A DNA stretch of 64,000 nt from Bermanella sp051277445 (GCA_051277445.1 JBNMQC010000002.1:1-64000), one strand, 5' to 3'; counted from the stretch's first letter, positions 8,177 to 17,504 are shown. A program made the numbers and translations. Notes: generated from the sequence alone by a model not told the origin.

Positions 8177-9723
8177 GATTGTTTCTCAAGTAAAGAATGG
8201 CCCGTCATTTCGCTAGGCTGCTGCTCACCCATCATGCTCAGTAAGGTCTGTGCGATATCGCACAACGAGCCGCCGCTTTTAAGAGCAAGGCGCTTACCTT
8301 GTTGGCTCACATGCACAAGATTCACAGGGCCTGTGGTGTGCTGGGTCATCGGGCCACCATTGGTGTCGAGCATTTGCTCGCAATTACCGTGGTCAGCTGT
8401 AATCAGACATTCGCCACCCACTTTTAAAATGGCATCTGTGACACGCTTTAAGCACACATCAAGTGCTTCAACGGCTTGAACCGCGGCATCAAATACGCCG
8501 GTATGACCCACCATGTCGCCATTGGCATAGTTACACACAATAAGGTCGTACGTTTGGTTTTCGATGGCTTCGACTAGTTTATCGGTGACTTCCGGTGCGC
8601 TCATTTCGGGCTTTAAATCATAAGTGGCCACGTCTGGGCTGTTGATCAGAATGCGCTCTTCACCTGGGTAAAGCTCTTCGCGGCCACCGCTAAAGAAGAA
8701 GGTCACGTGGGCGTATTTCTCGGTTTCGGCAATGCGTAATTGTGTCTTACCTCGGTTGCTGACGTACTCCCCTAGATCGTTGGTCATGGTACTTGGTGGA
8801 TACGCGCAGCTGGTTTTAATGCTGGCAGCGTATTCGGTCATCATCACAAAATCGCTTAATGCAGGGTGAGCGGTGCGCTTGAAGCCATCAAAATCGGTAT
8901 CTACAAACGCACGGGTAATTTCGCGGGCACGGTCAGGGCGGAAGTTGGCAAAAATCACGCTGTCGCCATCTTCAATTTTTACTGGAGAGCCTAAAATAGT
9001 GTCATCGATGAATTCATCATGGATATCACGCTCATAAGATGCCAGTAAACCTTCAACGCCATTGGCCGCTTGGTATTTGGCGAAGCCTTGGGTGTACATA
9101 TCGTAGGCTTTTTGCACGCGATCCCAACGGTTATCACGGTCCATTGCGTAGTAACGACCCACTAATGTGGCTAACTTAGCGTGCTCGCCTAACCCTAAAG
9201 AGGCCATGTGTGCCTCAATATCTTCGATGAAGGGTTGAGCGCTTTGAGGGGCCACATCACGTCCATCTAAAATACCGTGAACATACACCGCTTTGGCGCC
9301 ACGTTTCACGGCCATAGTGGCCAGCTCTTTAATGTGATCGCTGTGGCTGTGAACGCCACCTGGGCTGAGTAGCCCTAATAGATGAACGGCTTTGCCTTTG
9401 TTGATGGCAGAATCCATAGCGTTCACTAATGCAGGGTTTTCGAAGAAGTCGCCGTCTTTGATGCTTTTATTAATACGGGTGAAGTTTTGGTAAACAATGC
9501 GCCCCGCCCCTAGGTTCATGTGGCCCACTTCAGAGTTGCCCATTTGCCCTTCAGGTAGGCCAACCGCTTCACCGGATGTGCTGATTAATGTGCGAGGGTA
9601 ATTAGCTTTAAGCGCGTCCCAAGTAGGGGTTTTGGCCGCACTAATGGCGTTGTCGGTGGCATCTTCACGCTCACCAAAGCCATCGAGGATAATAAGTGCA
9701 ACGGGTTTGGGTGAAGTAGACAT
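8173..9723 (-). CDS. gpmI: 2,3-bisphosphoglycerate-independent phosphoglycerate mutase
   Basis: 516 residues, full length for the Mn-dependent iPGM that interconverts 3- and 2-phosphoglycerate in glycolysis and gluconeogenesis. Motifs include LDGFGERED near the N-terminus, TSGEAVGLPEGQMGNSEVGH with the phospho-acceptor Ser, HLLGLLSPGGVHSH, GRDVAPQSA, NFRPDRARE and ITADHGNCEQM with metal ligands. First gene of the minus-strand gpmI-envC-ctpA-yibQ set, divergent from the rhodanese gene with a shared 156-base promoter region. Confidence 0.97.
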   Translation of the reverse strand: MSTSPKPVALIILDGFGEREDATDNAISAAKTPTWDALKANYPRTLISTSGEAVGLPEGQMGNSEVGHMNLGAGRIVYQNFTRINKSIKDGDFFENPALVNAMDSAINKGKAVHLLGLLSPGGVHSHSDHIKELATMAVKRGAKAVYVHGILDGRDVAPQSAQPFIEDIEAHMASLGLGEHAKLATLVGRYYAMDRDNRWDRVQKAYDMYTQGFAKYQAANGVEGLLASYERDIHDEFIDDTILGSPVKIEDGDSVIFANFRPDRAREITRAFVDTDFDGFKRTAHPALSDFVMMTEYAASIKTSCAYPPSTMTNDLGEYVSNRGKTQLRIAETEKYAHVTFFFSGGREELYPGEERILINSPDVATYDLKPEMSAPEVTDKLVEAIENQTYDLIVCNYANGDMVGHTGVFDAAVQAVEALDVCLKRVTDAILKVGGECLITADHGNCEQMLDTNGGPMTQHTTGPVNLVHVSQQGKRLALKSGGSLCDIAQTLLSMMGEQQPSEMTGHSLLEKQS

Positions 9724-9879
9724 ATGACCCTATAAATTCTGGTTGATTATGGGGCGGATTTTACATGTTTGTGCTGCATCATGCCATTGGCGCGGGGCAA
9801 GGAGAGAATGACCGCTGGTTTGCTCTTTTGATGCGCGTGAATTGAGGTATACTGCGCACCAAAGAATTTGAGGTGGTGT

Positions 9880-10296
9880 ATGGAAAAGTTACTAGAATTT
9901 GTTGTAAACAATTGGATGCTGGTCAGCGCCCTGTTGGGTCTTTTTGCATTGTTGGCGTGGGATAGTGGCCAGAAAGCAGGCCCTAAAGTGAGCACTCATG
10001 AAGCGACACGCTTAATCAACCAAAGCAATGCAGTGGTGTTGGATATCCGTGAAAAAGCAGACTTTAAAGCCGGTCACGTGGTGGATTCTGTGAATATTCC
10101 TAACGCTCAAGTAACAAATCGTATTTCAGAGCTAGAAAAACACAAAACTGACCCCATCATAGTAGTATGCAAAACAGGCCAAACTGCCTCAGCAGCCAGT
10201 AAAGCCCTTAAAGACAATGGGTTTGAACAAGTGTTTCGCCTTAGTGGCGGCATTATGGAATGGACCAATAGCAATTTACCCTTGGTCAAAAAATAA
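9880..10296 (+). CDS. Rhodanese-like domain protein, membrane anchored, YibN type
   Basis: About 138 residues from ATG 9880 (MEKLLEF), preceded by GAGGTGG. Residues 10-30 form one hydrophobic anchor (WMLVSALLGLFALLAW). A rhodanese domain follows (about 40-135) with DIREKADFKAGHV and the active-site loop VCKTGQTAS containing the catalytic Cys. It probably carries sulfur or senses redox at the inner membrane. It sits 17 bases before secB and is divergent from gpmI. In Pseudomonas and E. coli a glutaredoxin gene lies between the two; it is missing here. Confidence 0.88.
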   Translation: MEKLLEFVVNNWMLVSALLGLFALLAWDSGQKAGPKVSTHEATRLINQSNAVVLDIREKADFKAGHVVDSVNIPNAQVTNRISELEKHKTDPIIVVCKTGQTASAASKALKDNGFEQVFRLSGGIMEWTNSNLPLVKK

Positions 10297-10313
10297 TAAC
10301 TAGAGACGTAGTC

Positions 10314-10799
10314 ATGACAGAACAAGCAGCAACACAGCAAGATCAACAAAAAGGTCAATTTGGCGTACAGCGTATTTTTGTAAAAGACGTATCGTTTGAA
10401 AGCCCAAATGCACCGGATGTATTTCGTGGTCAGTGGAAGCCGCAAATCAACATGGACCTGAACACGCGCAGCAACAAGCTGGCGGATGACGTTTACGAAG
10501 TGGTTCTTACCCTAACGGTAACCGCTAAAAACGATGACAAAACGGCGTTTCTTGCTGAGATTCAGCAAGGCGGCATCTTCAAAATTGAAGGTCTAGACGG
10601 CGGTGCGTTGCATCAAACACTGGGTTCTTTCTGCCCGAACCTGTTGTTCCCTTATGCCCGTGAAGCCATTGACGCGCTTGTTGTAAAAGGCAGCTTCCCA
10701 GCGCTCATGCTAGCGCCTGTGAACTTTGATGCGATCTACGCTCAAAGTATCCAGCAAGCCAAAGCACAGCAAGAAGCACAAACCGAATCCACTCATTAA
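10314..10799 (+). CDS. secB: Protein-export chaperone SecB
   Basis: 161 residues, typical SecB length. Recognisable segments are QRIFVKDVSFESPNAP at the N-terminus, QGGIFKIEG, CPNLLFPYAREAID and FPALMLAPVNFDAIYAQ near the C-terminus. SecB forms a tetramer, keeps preproteins unfolded and hands them to SecA. It follows the rhodanese gene closely, so they are probably cotranscribed, and is followed by two hairpins, the second a good terminator. Confidence 0.97.
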   Translation: MTEQAATQQDQQKGQFGVQRIFVKDVSFESPNAPDVFRGQWKPQINMDLNTRSNKLADDVYEVVLTLTVTAKNDDKTAFLAEIQQGGIFKIEGLDGGALHQTLGSFCPNLLFPYAREAIDALVVKGSFPALMLAPVNFDAIYAQSIQQAKAQQEAQTESTH

Positions 10800-10811
10800 T
10801 GATGGGCTAGG

Positions 10812-10836
10812 GCTATATCGCTTAAAGTGATATAGC
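10812..10836 (+). repeat. Hairpin downstream of secB
   Basis: GCTATATCGCT and AGTGATATAGC form an 11-bp stem (one G-U pair) with a 3-base loop, 12 bases after the secB stop. There is no T run after it. It may protect the 3' end of the secB mRNA. Confidence 0.5.
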
Positions 10837-10840
10837 GATA

Positions 10841-10871
10841 AAAAAACCGAGCTAAGTGCTCGGTTTTTTTA
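10841..10871 (+). terminator. Rho-independent terminator of secB
   Basis: ACCGAGC, loop TAAGT, GCTCGGT, followed by a T run and preceded by an A run, so it can work in both directions: for secB on the plus strand and trmL on the minus strand. Confidence 0.9.
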
Positions 10872-10890
10872 TGCCTGCAAGATACAGCTG

Positions 10891-11355
10891 TTAACTTGCG
10901 CCGCTGAAATCCAATTGACGCCAAGCTTCATAGACGATGACCGCTGTGGCATTAGAGAGGTTCAAGCTTCGGCTATCAGGCATCATAGGAATACGAATCT
11001 TTTCATCCTGAGACAAAGTATCGAGCATGTCATCAGGTAGTCCGCGAGTTTCAGGCCCCATAATGATGGCGTCCCCAGCCTCAAACGTCACATCCGTATG
11101 CCAGCGTTTGCCCTTGGTGGTCAAGGCATAACATTTAGCGGGTTTCACCTCATCGGTGAAGGCTTGCCAGTTCTTATGAATTTTCACCTTAGCGAATTCG
11201 TGGTAATCCAACCCTGCACGGCGTACACGCTTCTCATCTAGATCAAATCCCAAGGGTTCAATTAGGTGCAACTGAAAGCCTGTATTGGCACACAGGCGAA
11301 TGATGTTTCCCGTGTTTGGCGGGATTTCGGGCTCAAATAAGACAACGTGCAGCAT
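10891..11355 (-). CDS. trmL: tRNA (cytidine(34)-2'-O)-methyltransferase
   Basis: 154 residues, a minimal SPOUT methyltransferase that 2'-O-methylates position 34 of tRNA-Leu species. Seen: N-terminal LHVVLFEPEIPPNTGNIIRL, GFDLDEKRVRRAGLDY, IIMGPETRGLP and the C-terminal knot IRIPMMPDSRSLNLSNA. Its start faces the MSHA operon, so the 77-base gap (11356-11432) must hold two divergent promoters. Confidence 0.95.
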   Translation of the reverse strand: MLHVVLFEPEIPPNTGNIIRLCANTGFQLHLIEPLGFDLDEKRVRRAGLDYHEFAKVKIHKNWQAFTDEVKPAKCYALTTKGKRWHTDVTFEAGDAIIMGPETRGLPDDMLDTLSQDEKIRIPMMPDSRSLNLSNATAVIVYEAWRQLDFSGAS

Positions 11356-11447
11356 AGTGGTGTTTCTACGATGTTTGACTAGGATTAAAGGAGGACAGTT
11401 TACCTTAATGTTGCGTCTAAAGGAGTAGGCATCTGTTTAATTGGACG

Positions 11448-12407
11448 TTGGACCCACGTAAGTGGTTTACAAAAAAGGAGAAAAAGCCAAAAGGAGTGGT
11501 GGGCCTATCTGTGACTGATTATGGGGTTGCCATTAGTCATGGCGAGATAATGGATGGTGAATTCAAGCTCTTGAAACTGGAGTTTGAGGCCATTCAAGGG
11601 CCGGGCGTGTTGCCGTTTGTTCAGTACTGGGTGAGCAAAAATAAACTGAAGAATGCAGATTGTTACTACGTGCTTGATAAAACTGAGTACGAGTTAGAGC
11701 TAATCGAAACCCCGCCTGTAGAAGAAGATGAAATGCGAGAAGCCGTTCAATGGCGACTTAAAGACTTAATCTCCATACCAATTGAAGACACGGTTATCGA
11801 TATTTTTCCGCTGCCTGAAGATGCCTATCGGGGCCGCATGAAAATGCTGTATGTGGTGGCGGTTAATCGCGCCATCATCGAAAGTAAGCTGAAGTTTATT
11901 CGTAATTGTGGTCTTGACCCAAAAGTCATCGACATTGAAGAGATGGCCCTAAGAAATATTTCCCTACACCTGCCTGATATGGAAAAAGGTACCATCGCCA
12001 TTCTTAGCCTAAAAGAAAATAGTGGCGAAATCCTCATGTTCAGCCATGAGGCCATGTATTTATCTCGCTCCATCGAAATAGGGACATCCAGTTTAATCGG
12101 TATTGATGAAGGAGATGATAATTTAACTCATCAGATGATGATGGAACGCTTTGTGATCGATGTGCAGCGTTCTTTAGACTATTACGAAAGTCAGCTTGGT
12201 AAAGGCATCGCTAGTAAAGTTTATATTTTACCTAATGGCCATGAAGAGCTTGATCTTCAGGGGCCGCTTCAAGAGTTTGTCACGCCAAAGGTTTTAAAAC
12301 TCGATTGTAATGAGTTTATTTCACTCGAGACAAATATTGAGTTAAGCATGCAGCAACAAGTTCACCTGCTTCCTGTAATCGGTGCTGTGTTAAGGCGGGT
12401 GGCTTGA
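11448..12407 (+). CDS. mshI: MSHA biogenesis protein MshI (PilM-like)
   Basis: 319 residues with the ribonuclease H/actin-like fold pattern of PilM-type proteins: VVGLSVTDYGVAISHG near the start, VQWRLKDLI, VVAVNRAIIESKL and a C-terminal HLLPVIGAVLR. It probably forms the cytoplasmic ring linking the MshE motor to the inner-membrane PilN-like and MshJ proteins. Start is uncertain: TTG at 11448 has no Shine-Dalgarno at the right distance, while an in-frame CTG at 11433 lies 7 bases after AGGAG and would add MFNWT. First gene of the MSHA operon. No mshH gene precedes it. Confidence 0.85.
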   Translation: MDPRKWFTKKEKKPKGVVGLSVTDYGVAISHGEIMDGEFKLLKLEFEAIQGPGVLPFVQYWVSKNKLKNADCYYVLDKTEYELELIETPPVEEDEMREAVQWRLKDLISIPIEDTVIDIFPLPEDAYRGRMKMLYVVAVNRAIIESKLKFIRNCGLDPKVIDIEEMALRNISLHLPDMEKGTIAILSLKENSGEILMFSHEAMYLSRSIEIGTSSLIGIDEGDDNLTHQMMMERFVIDVQRSLDYYESQLGKGIASKVYILPNGHEELDLQGPLQEFVTPKVLKLDCNEFISLETNIELSMQQQVHLLPVIGAVLRRVA

Positions 12408-13039
12408 TGCAACAAGTTAATTTATATCAGGTCGACCTGCAAAAAACTGAAGCGGATTATTCTGCGGCCATTATTTATATTATTTTGGGGTACATGGTAT
12501 TCATTGGCTTGGTTGTAAGTCTTGTCCTGTATTTTATCAGCACCCAAGAGATTCGTTCAAAGCAAGCATTGCAAGAGCAAGCGGATTTTTGGAATGCCCA
12601 GTTAGACATTGCTTACCGACAACATCCTGAGCCAAAAGTAGACGATATATTGTTGCGATCTATTGAAGGGTATGAATCACAAATTTCGCGTAATGAAAAT
12701 GTATTGGAATATTTAAATAGCCGAAAAGAAGTCATTAGTAATCGTAAGTTGTCGATTTATTTAGAAGCGCTTACGCAAGTAAAACAAGACAATCTTTGGT
12801 TGACGAATGTTTCAATTAAAAAAGATGGTCGATCCATGTCAATTAAAGGGCAGGCCTTGGAGGCGAGTGCATTACCTGAATATATAAAGAAAATATCCGA
12901 CCTAGATATTTTTAAGTCAATGGAGTTTGTTGTATTTGATCTAAAACGTGTCAGAAGCACAATGAAGTTTGTGGTGAGCTCTGAACAACAGGAGAAGTCA
13001 ATTGAAGACTTTTTGGAAAGCGCTGAATCACAGAATTAA
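12407..13039 (+). CDS. PilN-like MSHA biogenesis protein
   Basis: 210 residues with a short cytoplasmic leader MQQVNLYQVDLQ, the N-terminal motif by which PilN binds PilM. One membrane segment (about 22-48) and a coiled-coil plus ferredoxin-like periplasmic domain follow. ATG at 12407 shares its first base with the mshI stop (TGATG), so translation is coupled. It fills the PilN place in the pilus platform. It is sometimes named as a second MshI; I leave the symbol blank. Confidence 0.82.
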   Translation: MQQVNLYQVDLQKTEADYSAAIIYIILGYMVFIGLVVSLVLYFISTQEIRSKQALQEQADFWNAQLDIAYRQHPEPKVDDILLRSIEGYESQISRNENVLEYLNSRKEVISNRKLSIYLEALTQVKQDNLWLTNVSIKKDGRSMSIKGQALEASALPEYIKKISDLDIFKSMEFVVFDLKRVRSTMKFVVSSEQQEKSIEDFLESAESQN

Positions 13040-13649
13040 TGGCCTGAGTTTGAGGGAGAGACGTTTAATTGCTTTAACCAGCTCTTGCGTGGTGATTGCC
13101 TTTTATATTATGTCGATATGGTTGCCATTGTGGAACTCTATTCAGTTGTCGATGCATGAAAATACCAAAATTGAAATAGATATTGAAACCAGTAAGAAAA
13201 ATATAGCCATACTCGAAGAGCGATCAAAGGTGGATGTGAATCTTCCATATCGTGAAAAGTTAATTGCATTAAAAGAGCAGGCATCTGAACAGCAGGAGAA
13301 AATTAACAATATAACGAATGCCCTAATTCAACCGGAAAAAATGAATATGGTGTTTCAAGGGTTATTAGAGAAAAGCAAATTACAGTTTGAATCCATTAAG
13401 AATGGTTTGCCAAAGAGTATCGAGCTTAATCAAGATAAAAATAGTAACCAAGTGCTCTATGAACACAGTTTGTTGCTAGAGATGAAAGGGCAATACATAC
13501 ACGGCTTAGAATATATCCAATCCATTGAAAAACAAGATTGGCAGCTTTATTGGGATGAAATTGAATTTAAAACCCTTCGATACCCACAAGGTTTACTGAC
13601 ATTGAAAGTTCATACATTAAGCACAAGCGATAAGGTATTAGGTTTGTAA
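13002..13649 (+). CDS. mshJ: MSHA biogenesis protein MshJ (PilO/GspM-like)
   Basis: 215 residues: a basic start (MKTFWKALNHRINGLSLRERRL), one membrane helix (about 26-46), a coiled coil (about 50-115) and a small periplasmic domain, the layout of PilO/GspM-type alignment proteins. TTG start at 13002 is supported by GGAG at 12991, 7 bases upstream. It overlaps the PilN-like gene by 38 bases. The position between the PilN-like gene and mshK fits MshJ; sequence similarity in this family is low. Confidence 0.82.
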   Translation: MKTFWKALNHRINGLSLRERRLIALTSSCVVIAFYIMSIWLPLWNSIQLSMHENTKIEIDIETSKKNIAILEERSKVDVNLPYREKLIALKEQASEQQEKINNITNALIQPEKMNMVFQGLLEKSKLQFESIKNGLPKSIELNQDKNSNQVLYEHSLLLEMKGQYIHGLEYIQSIEKQDWQLYWDEIEFKTLRYPQGLLTLKVHTLSTSDKVLGL

Positions 13650-13997
13650 ATGAAATCTATGAGGCTAATTCTTACATTAATAATGGCTATTGCCTTGCCA
13701 TGGTCCTCGTGGGTTATAGCTGTGCAGTATGACCCAATGGCACCACCTGGCTATGGGGCGGTAATCGGTAATAAGCCTGCTCAAGTAAAAAAGACAAAGC
13801 AGCGCTATTACTTGAGGCAGATTTTAGAGAAAGAAAGCGGCAATAGTGCAGTTATCAATGGTTATTTAGTGAAAGAAGGCGAGTACGTTAATCGCGCAAA
13901 AGTTATTAAGATCGAAACGAATAAGGTAACCCTATCTAAGGCAGGTAAGTTATTGGTTATTCGATTAAATGATCCAGTTAAAAAGGTGAGGCAGTAA
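13650..13997 (+). CDS. mshK: MSHA biogenesis protein MshK (PilP/GspC-like)
   Basis: 115 residues: signal peptide (LILTLIMAIALPWSSWVIA), then YDPMAPPGYG and a small beta domain with NGYLVKEGEYVNRAKV. This resembles the HR domain of PilP/GspC that contacts the secretin. It starts directly after the mshJ stop and ends 2 bases before mshL. Role by position: periplasmic link between the inner-membrane platform and the MshL secretin. Confidence 0.85.
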   Translation: MKSMRLILTLIMAIALPWSSWVIAVQYDPMAPPGYGAVIGNKPAQVKKTKQRYYLRQILEKESGNSAVINGYLVKEGEYVNRAKVIKIETNKVTLSKAGKLLVIRLNDPVKKVRQ

Positions 13998-13999
13998 CT

Positions 14000-15589
14000 A
14001 TGGTTTGGGCCTTTAGAAAAAACGGATATTTTCTATTCCTAGTTTTGCTTGGCTGTGCCAGTACGCCAGAGAAAGACTATGAGATTAAAGAACAAGCGTT
14101 TAAAGATATTCCTGATGCGACTCAGTCATTTGAGGTTCCGCAAGCCGCTTACGATGCATTAACGCCTAATATTAATAGTGGAATGATTCCTGAGCGTTTT
14201 GATGTGAGTGCACGTAATAATCCAGCCAAAGCCTTTTTCATGGGCTTGGTTGATGGGTTAGATGTGAATATGGTTGTACACCCTGACGTTAAACAAAAAA
14301 TCACAATCAGCCTAAAAAATGTCACCTTAGAAGAGACATTAAAAGCCGTACAAGATAACTATGGTTTACAGTATGTTAAAACCGCTTATGGTTACCGAAT
14401 TCTGCCTAAAGCATTACAAAATAAAGTCTTCCGTCTTAATTATTTGAATGTATCACGACAAGGCAGTAGCGGTATTTCGGTGGCAAGTGGGCAAATATAC
14501 TCAGCGGAAAATAGCTCGAACTCATCCAATAGCCAAAATAACTCGGCAACCGCGACGAAGCTCGATACTCAAGCGAGCACAGATTTTTGGAAAACCCTTC
14601 AACAATCCATTCAAGTGATGGTGGGTAATGGTAATGGTCGTAGAGTCATTGTCGATGCACAGGCCGGCTTAGTGGTGGTGCGCGCGTTTCCGGATGAATT
14701 ACACGCCGTAGAAGAGTTTTTACAACGAGCAGAGTTGTCGCTACAGCGACAAGTCATCATTGAAGCTAAAATAATTGAAGTGACTCTGAATGATGGCTTT
14801 CAAGCAGGTATTCAGTGGGATTCATTTGGCGCCGGTATTAATGCCACTTACGCAGATTCAAGTAAAGAGGTGGCGGGCTCGCAAACGGCGGTAAGTATTG
14901 CCAATCCAGATAATCTAGCGGGTATATTTTCGTTAAGTTTTAACACATCTGATTTTACTGGGGTCATTCAATTACTGCAGCGTCAAGGTGAGGTTCAGGT
15001 GTTATCTAGCCCTCGTATTAGTACCGTCAATAATCAAAAGGCGGTGATTAAGGTGGGTACAGATGAATTTTTTGTAACCGATGTTAGTACAAACACAACG
15101 ACCACAACGACAACAACCAATACCAGCCCTGAAATTAGTTTGACACCCTTTTTCTCAGGTATTGCATTAGATGTGACCCCACAGATTGGTGAGAATAACG
15201 AAGTGATCTTACATGTTCATCCCAGTGTCACAGAGGTTGTTGAGCGCAGTAAGGTGATCGAAGTGGGAGGGAGTACGTTTGATTTACCCATGGCCTTTAG
15301 CAGTATTCGCGAAACAGACAGCATCATTAAAGCGCAAAATGGGCAGGTAGTTGTCATCGGGGGCTTATTGCAGAATAAGAAAAGCCGAACGGATGCCCGG
15401 GTGCCTTGGTTATCTCGAATTCCATTAATCGGTGCCTTGTTTCAACAAACCCAGCAGACACAAACAAAAAGTGAATTGGTCATCTTACTTCAACCTAAGG
15501 TGATAGAGAATAATGCTTGGAATCAAGAAGTAGATAGCATTAGACGTACCTTTCCAAGCTGGCAACAGCAAGGAGCAGCTGAAAAATGA
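14000..15589 (+). CDS. mshL: MSHA pilus secretin MshL
   Basis: 529 residues. Lipoprotein signal with lipobox LLGC (Cys at about 20), an N-terminal STN-like domain (VDGLDVNMVVHPDVKQKI), a Ser/Asn-rich spacer (about 165-190) and a C-terminal secretin domain (about 245-520) with LSSPRISTVNNQKAVIKVG and VVIGGLLQNKKSRTD. It forms the outer-membrane channel for the pilus. An 8-Thr stretch broken by Asn (about 362-374) lies in the secretin domain, in the likely gate or rim loop. The stop overlaps the mshM start (ATGA). Confidence 0.93.
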   Translation: MVWAFRKNGYFLFLVLLGCASTPEKDYEIKEQAFKDIPDATQSFEVPQAAYDALTPNINSGMIPERFDVSARNNPAKAFFMGLVDGLDVNMVVHPDVKQKITISLKNVTLEETLKAVQDNYGLQYVKTAYGYRILPKALQNKVFRLNYLNVSRQGSSGISVASGQIYSAENSSNSSNSQNNSATATKLDTQASTDFWKTLQQSIQVMVGNGNGRRVIVDAQAGLVVVRAFPDELHAVEEFLQRAELSLQRQVIIEAKIIEVTLNDGFQAGIQWDSFGAGINATYADSSKEVAGSQTAVSIANPDNLAGIFSLSFNTSDFTGVIQLLQRQGEVQVLSSPRISTVNNQKAVIKVGTDEFFVTDVSTNTTTTTTTTNTSPEISLTPFFSGIALDVTPQIGENNEVILHVHPSVTEVVERSKVIEVGGSTFDLPMAFSSIRETDSIIKAQNGQVVVIGGLLQNKKSRTDARVPWLSRIPLIGALFQQTQQTQTKSELVILLQPKVIENNAWNQEVDSIRRTFPSWQQQGAAEK

Positions 15590-16500
15590 GCCCTGATGCC
15601 ATCGCAATAGACCAAAAATCCATTAAGCAAGATCCTATGAAAATCATGCTTGAAGAATTTAGACGATTCTTTAATTTACATGACATGCCTTTTTCATTGC
15701 TGCCCAATACCCATTATTACGTGGATCTTCCTTCCCACCAGCAATGCTTTTCAATGTTGATGTTTGCAGTAGCAAGTGGCGAAGGCATCATCAAGATTAT
15801 TGGCGAAGTGGGTACAGGTAAAACCTTATTGTGCCGTCGTTTATTGAATGGCTTGGATGAAGATGAATATTACAGTGCGTATATTCCAAATCCGAATTTG
15901 AATCCAGTTGAACTCAAACGTGCTTTAGCAAAAGAATTACAGGTCCCTGACCTGAGCTGGTTGGCCGATGATGAATTAATGGAGGCAATAAACAAACGCT
16001 TAATTAAATTTGCTTTGAATAATAAACGGGTGGTACTAGTGATTGATGAGGCTCAGTCTTTGCCCGATGAAAGTATTGAAGCCATACGTTTACTGACCAA
16101 CCTTGAAACCGAAAGCGAAAAGCTTATGCAGGTTGTTTTATTTGCACAACCGGAGCTGGATGAGACGTTAAGTAAATATCATTTAAGGCAATTAAAGCAG
16201 CGTATTTCGTTTAGTCAGCGTTTAGGGCAGTTGGATAAACCACATATTCGTCAATATATTCAGCATCGTCTAGCCATTGCAGGCTATAACGGCAAGCCAA
16301 TTTTTAATGAAGACGCGATCAAATTCTTGCATCAATGCTCCCAAGGTGTGCCTAGGTTGATCAGTATTATTTGCAGTAAGTCACTGTTAATTGCTTTCTC
16401 AAAAGGTGAACACACAGTAACAAAAGCCATGGTAAAAAAGGCCGTTATGGATACAGAAAGCATTGATTATCGACCTAAATGGTTCTTTGGATTGATTTAG
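15586..16500 (+). CDS. mshM: MSHA biogenesis ATPase MshM (ExeA-like)
   Basis: 304-residue AAA ATPase of the ExeA/GspA type without the peptidoglycan-binding tail. Walker A is GEVGTGKT (about 70-77), Walker B VVLVIDEAQ (about 149-157), with an arginine-rich RQLKQRISF segment later. ExeA-type proteins help assemble the secretin; MshM probably does so for MshL. The start overlaps the mshL stop. No membrane segment is evident. Confidence 0.9.
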   Translation: MSPDAIAIDQKSIKQDPMKIMLEEFRRFFNLHDMPFSLLPNTHYYVDLPSHQQCFSMLMFAVASGEGIIKIIGEVGTGKTLLCRRLLNGLDEDEYYSAYIPNPNLNPVELKRALAKELQVPDLSWLADDELMEAINKRLIKFALNNKRVVLVIDEAQSLPDESIEAIRLLTNLETESEKLMQVVLFAQPELDETLSKYHLRQLKQRISFSQRLGQLDKPHIRQYIQHRLAIAGYNGKPIFNEDAIKFLHQCSQGVPRLISIICSKSLLIAFSKGEHTVTKAMVKKAVMDTESIDYRPKWFFGLI

Positions 16501-16508
16501 GGGTCATT

Positions 16509-17504
16509 ATGAGTGTTATTAATGACGTATTAACCGACTTGCACAAGCGCCGTAGCCAGCAAAGCTATCAAGACTGTTTACCATTCATCAGTGAACAAGA
16601 TTCGCCTGTGTCTAGTTATCTATCGCGTTATATTTTAGGCGCAATTCTATTGTGTACTGCAGGTTATGCAGTGTATTTCAATTTCTATAACGTATTCCCC
16701 AAAAATGATCAGATGGCTGTGTATGATTTCGCCTATCAAGCCTCAGATGCAACTGATCACACCGTTATCTTTTCAACACCTAATCAAGTACGTAATGATT
16801 ATGAGCCCACACCGGTTTTGCCATCAAAGGTGATGCCTGCTGAAATTGTAAACACTCAAAAGCAAGAAGATTTTAACTTTATACCCAGTGAAAGGGTCAA
16901 AATACAAGACGAAATAATCGAAGATACAAAACAAGCACCTGCAACTAAAAGTGTGGGTGTAACGTCTTATGAAACTGAAAGGCAACCTGTTTCGTTTATT
17001 CCTTTAGATAAGACAACTGAAAACGTTAACCATTCTATACCAGAAAACAATTCAAAAGTGAGGGGGACTGAATCAACGAGAATTGCCGAATCTGTTAATA
17101 CCCAAGCATTCAAGTCAAATGAAACGCGCATTGCTAATCGAACAAAAGATGAGGATATGCTTAAGCAATTAATGGTCAACCAGCCTGAAAAGGTGTGGCC
17201 TTACATCCAAAAAATTCTGCCTCAATCGAGCAATAAAGTGGGTTTGATGGCATTAGGTGCTCAGGGGGAGCAGCGCAGTCGTCAATATGGTACGGCGCTT
17301 GAGCTTTACCTGACCTTATCTCAAGTAGAGCCGAGAGAGTCAAAATGGCGAGTTGGCGCGGCTATTAGTTACGATGCTTTGGGTGACAAGCAACAAGCCT
17401 TATTCTCTTATCAGCAATCGTTACAACTGAGTCCATTGCCTCCAGCGTTATTTTCTTTCGTAACACAGCGGATAGCCATATTAAACGGTGCATCTGATGA
17501 GTGA
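16509..17504 (+). CDS. mshN: MSHA biogenesis TPR protein MshN
   Basis: About 331 residues from ATG 16509 (MSVINDVLTDLHKRRS). One membrane helix (about 38-58), a long polar, probably disordered periplasmic stretch (about 60-215) and TPR-like repeats at the C-terminus (about 215-325: QPEKVWPYIQKIL, TALELYLTLSQVEP, DKQQALFSYQQSLQLSP). The N-terminal SxINDVLxDLxxR pattern is typical of MshN. Overlaps mshE by 8 bases. Confidence 0.88.
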   Translation: MSVINDVLTDLHKRRSQQSYQDCLPFISEQDSPVSSYLSRYILGAILLCTAGYAVYFNFYNVFPKNDQMAVYDFAYQASDATDHTVIFSTPNQVRNDYEPTPVLPSKVMPAEIVNTQKQEDFNFIPSERVKIQDEIIEDTKQAPATKSVGVTSYETERQPVSFIPLDKTTENVNHSIPENNSKVRGTESTRIAESVNTQAFKSNETRIANRTKDEDMLKQLMVNQPEKVWPYIQKILPQSSNKVGLMALGAQGEQRSRQYGTALELYLTLSQVEPRESKWRVGAAISYDALGDKQQALFSYQQSLQLSPLPPALFSFVTQRIAILNGASDE

